Source of the DNA: Spisula solida
Taxonomy: Eukaryota > Mollusca > Bivalvia > Venerida > Mactridae
Length of the DNA: 64,000 nt
Assembly (NCBI GenBank): GCA_947247005.1
Contig: OX365948.1
Span: forward strand, 10,591,455 to 10,655,454
Reading direction: 5' to 3'
The position numbers and the translations under genes are program-made. Shown here in pieces: positions 48,801-57,800 of the stretch; within the stretch, counting starts at the first letter, position 1; each line of letters begins with the position of its first letter. The notes under the pieces are model-generated. The model was given only the letters and a program-made list of their open reading frames with translations, was not told the DNA's origin and ran no database searches.

Positions 48801-51800
48801 GTTTAATGTTGTTGTCATGAATAATATAGTTATGGCTGTGCTGCCTCTATAAATCAAGTTTCTACTAATTCTATTGTTAAATATCTGGATGATGTTGTAT
48901 TACATAGAATCAGATACACCACAGCTCTAACATGTCTACATAGCATGATATAGCATATTGTTATAGATACATGTAAGAGAATGTAATCATAGAAATAAGG
49001 CAAGTGTTAACCCAAGCAACTATTTTACTCAAAGCATTAGTTGATGGAATTAATAAAACTATTATGCAAGGAGCGATACATTGGAGAGTGAAGCCATTCC
49101 AAATCACACATATCTTACAATCAAACTGAACAGCTTGACCCCATCTTAATCTGGAAGAATCTTCTGGCATGTCACTTCTGAGTGATCTGCCTGTTACATC
49201 ATTTCTGATTGGTCCTTGTGCTCCTAACTGACTAATCAGAGAACCTGTTTCATCACCATAGGGCTGGTTCTCTGCATAATTAGGATTATACACAAGAGCT
49301 GGAGTACCAGACCTTGTTGCCATGGTACCAGTATTTCCTGTGTAAGGAACTAAAGCAGTGTTTCCATCCTCCTCCCTACCATCTATTGGATACAATGGTC
49401 TATTATGTAGCTTTACATGCTGAGTAGCCACCCAGGTTCTAGCTGCCGTGCTAATTTGACGTTTATCAAATCGATTTGCACTGAAATTTCAATTAATGTC
49501 ATTGCCTAAAATACCAGAATTATGAATCCCAATGCAATCCAGGTAAGTTTTCACCACACATGGCTTTTTTCTCCAACAAATGGGTCACCTACAGTAATTT
49601 GGAATCCCCCTTGGTAAGGCAAAGACCTTGTACTAGAAGTTGTTAGTCAATTCATTAGTTTGATCAGTCTCAGTAAGTTAGCAGAGCAGAAGAAAGTACA
49701 AGTATTATAAAAGCCACCTAATACAAATGTAGTATATAGTCAAAAGCATGAGTTTAGCATGAAAAGCTAACATTTCTAGGTGAAGAACATATCAGGCGTT
49801 AAAGTGACGGTTAGTGACAGCTTAATGGTGTAAACAAGTATTTTCTAACATGAAACATCTGTTCTAGACGGCATGGACTCTAATACCCGGGTTGATAACC
49901 ATCATTCTGAGTACTTCCTGCAGCAGGGTATGGTGGGATTACACTGGGTGTATACACACGAGCATGATTCCATTCATGATGAAATGCCGGAACATAGCTG
50001 TTTGGACTGAAACAAGCAGATCTTTCCATGTTGACGTATTTGAAGAATTATAGGTACACCAATCACAACATTCACGCCTAGATGATGTAGTTAACATAAA
50101 TAAGCAAATGAAAAGCAGTTATTGAGAAGTACAAATCTACCAGACTGGAGGCCATTCCACATGCAGATATTCTATGACAAATTGATTTTATGTGTTGTTT
50201 TGTTTAAATGCAGAGCATAGCCTTTATTTGCCTGTCAGCATGGCAGGCATGTGTAGAAGTATTATGATGTGTTTAGATCCAGATCTTTATTTGGAAGCAT
50301 GAAAAATGATACCACTAATATTAATACTCATTACTTTTCAGGATTCTGCATATGCAATTGTACCAGTTTGTAGTGAGAGGGCAGTTGTGTAATATCCCAG
50401 CACTAGACAATTTGTTCTTTATAAAAATATAAAAAATTCTTTTAGCCAGGCTGTCATGATTAAATTTCAATAACAAATGTGTATCAATGCTATATTTACT
50501 TGACTTTATAATCATATACAGTAAACAATTTCAAATGACAACAGCTGTCAGGCTGCATTAAACTGACGGGCAGAACTACATGTTGATACTGACAGTCGAG
50601 TGTCCATTCCAGTACGATGAATGGAATTTACTTCATGAAAAAGACTTGCGTTAAAACCGTCTAGATATCAGTTAATATTGACAAGTGCCCCACCCCCTAC
50701 AATGTTAGTTGATTAACTACAGATTGAGGGTTGGACGCGATACTGTTTTATATGCATATATATAAGGAAGCAGATAGAACAGTTTACAGATTCAGCCCTC
50801 TATACAGATTGTTCATTCCAAATGTACTTAAAAGAAGAAAAATCCACAACCAAGCAAAGACATATACTTATAATGAAAATGTATGAACCATTGTATGAAT
50901 TCAGTTCCATCTTAGCTTTTAGAGAAATCTATATTCCTGGGTGGGCGAGGCTGGGGTACAGCTTGTGGTCTGTAATATTGAGTAAAGTTCCATGTGTGGT
51001 GAAACTCTGGGGGCGGTTTGGGGCTGAAAAATCAATGTAATTGTCACAGATAAAATGTAAAATATTGGCTCGCCAAGAAACAAGATGGATAAACAAGCCT
51101 TTAAATACAGAGAAATGATACAGTTAATCAAAACCTATGAGAATAATATCAGTGGGAAGATTTGTGCATTTGGAATGAACAGCATTGGTCCACAGTGCAC
51201 ACCAAGAACAAGAATAATGATGAAGGTGAAACAATGACAAAAAAAACTAGTTAGGTACAAAACTAGAGCAATTTGCTGATATGAATATAAGAAATTTTGT
51301 TACAAAACTATTGCAAATTCTGTGATTTATGCTGAATATTACACAACTGTGAATTATAACTGCTTTTCATTCCAGACAAACAAACCTTATATAAAACCTA
51401 GCATACATGATCATCAACTATCCAACTATCCAATCACTTTATGTGTCTGGTTTGAAGAAATCACATAGGTTGGGAAACCATTACTAACAACAATGCTGAA
51501 TGGACAGATAAAATAAATCATAACCTTTGCTGAATGGACAGATAAATAAATCAAACAACAGTGATTGTTACAATAATATGTAACAGTTAGTTTGGAAACT
51601 CAGTACTAATCTGTACAGCTACATCATAATTATGAGATCAAATTCCACATGTAAAGTTATTACTTCAGATAGAGGTCACCGGTAGACTTCCAAAAGTATG
51701 TCAGTCATTTTACATTACAATTTTATCTCTGTTTTGTTCGGACAGATCTATTTTCAGTCAAACAGATTTTTTGTCTTAGTCCAAATATCTGACATGCTCA

Positions 51801-54800
51801 TACCAGGAAGTCTGGGTCACATCACATATAATACTTTCAGTGCTTTGATATTAACAGGACTATTAAGCTTCAACAAACGGGTTGAAAACAACAATTAATT
51901 TTATTCACACCAAATAGGTTAAAACAATTTAACAGAAACTGGACAATATTTGACCAACACAAACATAGAATGGGACAACCACACAAACTTACTTTTTATT
52001 TTTGTTGCTGCACATGTACAAACAAACAATAGAATGTATGAACATTCTAGCATACACATTTTCTTACATATCAAATATACTATACTTAGCAAACATGTAT
52101 TAATGTTGAATTTGAATAGTTTTTCAAAGGAGACCACATTATTTTTCTATACATTTTGTATTTTTCCGAAAATTCATTGTATTAGGACTGCATTAAGTTT
52201 TCAAACTTAATTTTAAACTTTAATTCAATCCTTACACAGGGTTTCCACAAATCACACCTAGTAATTAAAATTCCCAGATTTTCCCCCTCGGCCAATTTCC
52301 AAACCTTGACACAGACTATCTGTATTCGCTGAAGTCTCCAAGTCAACAGACAGACTTAATTATAATTGGCTTCTAATATTTTCAAATGTCGAAACAGACC
52401 AATACTGATATTAAAAATTTCAGAAGTGAAAAATTCTCTGACTTTTCCATTACCATTTCCCAGAACCCTGTTACAGTCCACCGACTTTTAAATGCTGTAT
52501 CAAATATTTGGCAAAGAATTATGGTAAAACTGTTACTTACTATTGGTCATATGTTGCCAAGGGTCCCACATCCACGTAGGGTTTCTGCAATAACCAGGGG
52601 GTCTGTTCACGCCACTGTCAATACACCACCCACAACACAAAGGTCAATAAAGCTGGAAATGTTGCTTTTATAGGGGGGGGGGGGGGAATTTTATAACTGT
52701 ACAAGATCAGAGCTTATTCAACCATCTGCCAGTGAAACCTCATTCAGCCTTCACAGTCACAACACTTTGCAATCAATGATTTATTAGTTCCCTAAGAATG
52801 TCTAGCCCCATTATCCATACCCAGTACTTGAATCAAATGGGAATATTAGTAACTTAGTATCATGTTGAAAGGATTTCCAACGTCTGTTGAGTGTTTTTGT
52901 TCCATATATCCAGAGTATGGGTAAATATAGAATATGAAAGAATGTATACAGTGTATGAGTGGATACCGAAATAGAGAAAGTCAAAAGACAGTGGGTCAAG
53001 AAAACGGGTTAAGAAAAAGGATCAAGACATAATGTTTTACATCAACAAGGAACAACATATAGCAACAACAGTCCTGAGCAGGGGATCTACTAAAGCAGAA
53101 GGACGTCGGGTGGTATATATGACACTGGCAACAGGAACAGAAAAATAACATATACATGATATAGACATTATAAATGTCATGAAATATTACAGTGTACACT
53201 CATCAAATTATAATACTAAGATATATACCGGTATCAATTATAATACTAAGATATATACCGGTATCAATTATAATACTAAGATATATACCGGTATCAATTA
53301 TAATACTAAGATATATACCGGTATCAATTATAATACTAAGATATATACCGGTATCAATTATAATATTAAGATATATACCGGTATCAATTATTGTCAGAAA
53401 GATTGCTTCATCAGCTTTCTACATTTTACATTCATATAACATAGTTACCATAAAAAGCAACTGTTTAACATGATTTCCATGCAGTGCCTAGTATGCAATA
53501 TCTTAGTCATTATGTAACACTATCAGACTCAGAATATTGAATCCTCATTAACCTTCCAGTGTATCCATATGTCTCTATTTGACTACACAATGTTAGCTTA
53601 CATACAACGTGTACCACTGCAAAACTCATGTACAGGAGAAATAGTGAAGTATTAATAACAAGAGGCCCAAAGGGCTCTATGTTGCTCACCTGTCGTAGAA
53701 GTGCATGCAAGCCTATATGGTGACCAATTGATCATTTACATTTTCTGAATAAGATTCAAGAAATTTTAGCCTCTGTTGCAGGGCTTTTATGATTTAACCT
53801 TGTGACCTAGTTTTCGATGCCAGATGACCCAATATTGAACTCTTTGTGACCTAGTTTTCAATGCTAGTTTTTGATGCCAGATGACCCAATATTGAACTCT
53901 TTGTGACCTAGTTTTCGATGCCAGATGACTCAATATTGAACTTGACATAGATCCTATATTGTGAACAAGCTTCATAAATATTAGGCAAACATAATGACCT
54001 CCAGTGACTACACAAGGTTTTTGTATGATTTGACCTGGTGACCTACATTTTTACCCCAGATGATATATCAAACTTGACCTAGATTTTGTTGAAATGATCA
54101 TTGTGACCAATTTTTATGAAGATGAGGCTAAAATTGTGACCTCTAGTAACTACACAAGTTTTTTCTATGATTTTACCTTGTAACCTAGTTTTTTACCCCA
54201 GGTGACCCAATATTAAAATTTACCTAGATTTTATAGAGATAATCATTGTGACAAATTTCATAAACATAAGATCAAAATTCTGACGTCTATAAACTACGCC
54301 AGGGTTTTCTATGATTTTACCTTGTGACCTAATTATAGACCCCGGATGACCCAATATAAAACTTGGCCTAGATTTTGTTGAGATGATCATTGTGACCTAG
54401 TTTCATAAAAATTAGGAGTCAGTATTCTGACCTCTAGTAATTACACAAGGTTATTCTAGGATTTGGCCTAGTGACCTAGTGTTTGACCCTGGATGTACTA
54501 ATATCAAACTTGACCTTCGTTTTAATTGAGATTATCGTTGTGACTGAGTTTCAAAATCATAAGGTCAAAATTGTGACCTCTAGTGACTGCACAAGGTTTC
54601 TATGATTTGAAGTTTCATAAAAGATTAGGCCAAAACTGTGACTTCTAGTGTCAACACAATCAAATTGTTGATAGACGGATGGACGATGGATATTAAGTGA
54701 TCACAAAAGCTCACTCCGTCACTTTGTGACAGGTGAGCTAAGAAGTAAGATAGAACAGTAAGATTTTAATACTATAGTCAGGTCTTGTTACAACGACACC

Positions 54801-57800
54801 CGATATATCGACAATTTCGTTTTAACAACATCAATTGGTGGGGACAAATTCTATACAACGTTAATTGTATCCGTTATAACGGAATATTCACTTACCAACA
54901 CTGACAGCAAAAACTAGGGAACAAAATTAATACTCGATATACTGACACTGACCAGGGATTATTTTCACACCTGACAGTACACAAATCTTAATTGTTCTCA
55001 TTATAATAGTGAAACCTTTCTCAGTCGAATCACAGTTTGTGTGCTACGGCTCATGCATTCGTAATCAAGGGAGATAATTGAAGTCATCGAATATATTTGT
55101 ATTTTCAAAATCGTCGTTTCACGAAATAAACAATGTTAATCGAGATTTCTCAACATAATTTATTAATTCATCAATTCTTAAAGACAACAGAGTAACATTT
55201 TTAACAAAATGAATTACCAATTTATTCTCTAGAGCGTTATATTTGATAGGTTACTGCAGTAGTATCCGGACACCTTTAAATTCGGACGTACTTTATTTGG
55301 AGCTCTCGCTCAACATTATATATTATTTGAAATATTATTTCTATGTAATTATTATAATTTTATACTGCTGATTTTGCTGATTATGTCAATTTTATGACAT
55401 AATAAATTATATGTGCATCCTTAATTGATTTCTTTGAAACAATCCCCAATCAAAATTCTAGTCACTACTAGTAAAATTCAGTATACTGACAAATTTGTTA
55501 TTAAGACATTTAGCTCGGGAACAAACAGTGTCTTTGTATCGAGATCTGACTGTATTATAAGCAAATGCTAAAGCCAGAAACAAACAGACAGCTAAGAAAT
55601 GTATATCATTTTACATTATGAGGTAAAAGTGCATAGAAATAAATAAGAAGATAGAACTATATCATCTAGAACCAATTTTCTTAAAGAATGACATACTTTC
55701 AGCAACTAAAAGGCTAGAAGCTACATGAAACAAGAGCTATTTAGCAACTACCATTCAACTATAAGTACTACTTAAAACTATATAGGAGTCTACCTGAATC
55801 AATAAATTACATGTCAAGCAGATGTCTGATTGTCATAGCAGGAAAAGCTTGTAGTCAAGGAAAGCTAACACACACACACAAATATCAACATTCTGTGTTA
55901 AGCCAATAGACAAACAAAGGCCTACAATCTGTGGTAGGCCACCATTCTATGGTAGGCCAACATACAAACAGAGGCCAACAATATGTTGTACACCAACAGA
56001 CAAACAAAGGCCACCAATCTGTGGTAAACCAACAGATAAACAGAGGCCAACAATCTGTGGTAAACCAACAGATAAACAGAGGCCAACAATCTGTGGTAAA
56101 CCAACAGATAAACAGAGGCCAACAATCATTCATAAACCAACAGATAAACAGAGGCCAACAATCTGTGGTAAACCAACAAATACACAGAGGCCAACAATCT
56201 GTGGTAAACCAACAGATAAACAGAGGCCAACAATCTGTGGTAAACCAACAAATACACAGAGGCCAACAATCTGTGGTAAACCAACAGATAAACATACACC
56301 AACAATATGTAGTAAACTAACAGATAAACAGAGGACAACAATCTGTGGTAAACCACATGACAAACATATACACCAACAATATGTGGTAAACCAACAGATA
56401 AACAGAGGCCAACAATCTGTGGTAAACCAACAGATAAACAGAGGCCAACAATCTGTGGTAAACCAACTGACACACATAGGCCAACAACCTGTGGTAAACC
56501 AACAGATAAACAGAGGCCAACAATCTGTGGTAAACCAACTGACACACATAGGCCAACAACCTGTGGTAAACCAACAGATAAACAGAGGCCAACAATCTGT
56601 GGTAAACCAACTGACACACATAGGCCAACAGATAAACAAAGGACAACAATCTGTGGTTAGTCAACAGACAAACAGAGGCCAACAATCTGTGGTAAACAAA
56701 CTGACATACATAGGCCAACAATCTGTGGTAAGCCAACAGAGGCCAACAATCGGTGGTAAACCAACAGATAAACAAAGGACAACAATCTGTGGTTAGTCAA
56801 CAGACAATCAGAGGCCAACAGTTTGTGGTAGGCCACCATAGAAACAGAGGCAAACAATCTGTGGTAAACCAACGGACAAACAGAGGCCAACAATATGTGG
56901 TTAGTCAACAGATAAACATAGGTCAACAATCTGTGGTTAACCATCAGACGAACAGAAGCCAACAATCTAAGCTAAGTCATCAGACAAACAGAGGCCAATA
57001 ATCTGTGGTAAGCAAACAGATGCCAATAATCTATGGTAAGCCAACAGACAAACAGAGGCCAACAATCTGTGGTAAGTCAACAGATAAACATAGGCCAACA
57101 ATATGTGGTTAACCATCAGATAAACAGAGGTCAACAACCTGTGGTAAACCAACCGATAAACGTAGGCCAACAATCTGTAGTACACCAACATACAAACATA
57201 GGCCAACAATCTCAGGTAACAGTGTAGCATTACAACATGACGTTTGGCTACAGTAACAAGAAGAAATTTGTAATCATTGGAAAATAAAATAGCCATAAGT
57301 ATTTTGTTTCTTCATTGATTCCTATGAAATATTCGCCATGCAAAGGTGGGAATGATTTGCTTTGCATGGAATATAAGATCTTTTTCAGCAGCATTACCGA
57401 TTTTCTATTACCTTGTGAAACTTACACATACCACGGTTTCACAGGGTAATGGACAAAACGGCACAGCCCCTGAAAAAGATTTTATATTTCATGGAAAGCA
57501 AATAATGTTCCCCTTAGCGTGACAAATATTTCATAGAAATTGATGAAGAAATAAAATACTTATGGCTACATTTGTGTTGCAATGTTTACAAATTTTTACT
57601 TGAAACTGTAGCCAAAAAACATGTGGTATTGCTACACTGGGTAAGTCATCTGACAAACAGAGGCCAACAATCTGTGGTACGTCACCATAGACCAACAATC
57701 TGCGGTTAACCATTGGATCAACATAGGCCAACAACCTGAATGTAGTCTTAACTGTGATATATTCTGTGAGAAAATATGGGAACTAAAGAGTTTATTAAAA

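Larger units (their letters stand above)
44043..49118. other. Intronic stretch with an expected but unfound short exon
   Basis: The exon ending at 49119 leaves phase 1, while the next found exon (44042) needs phase 2, so at least one exon of length 1 mod 3 should lie here. By comparison with human CCDC17 it should carry something like '…PYDP' before 'AGFVIFYDF'. I could not identify it. The stretch also holds the repeats at 45030-45775 and 47391-48472. Confidence 0.5.

Noticed and set aside
52386..52673. 95-codon + strand ORF
   Set aside because: Its second half is antisense of the CCDC17-like exon at 52541-52614; no start context or splice support of its own.
53179..53473. Two + strand ORFs of 10-residue repeats
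   Set aside because: Both are readings of the same 30 bp repeat in different frames.
55885..57001. Many long overlapping ORFs (60-169 codons) on both strands
   Set aside because: All lie in the 36 bp minisatellite. The period is a multiple of three, so a stop-free unit keeps several frames open at once; the repetitive peptides are artefacts.
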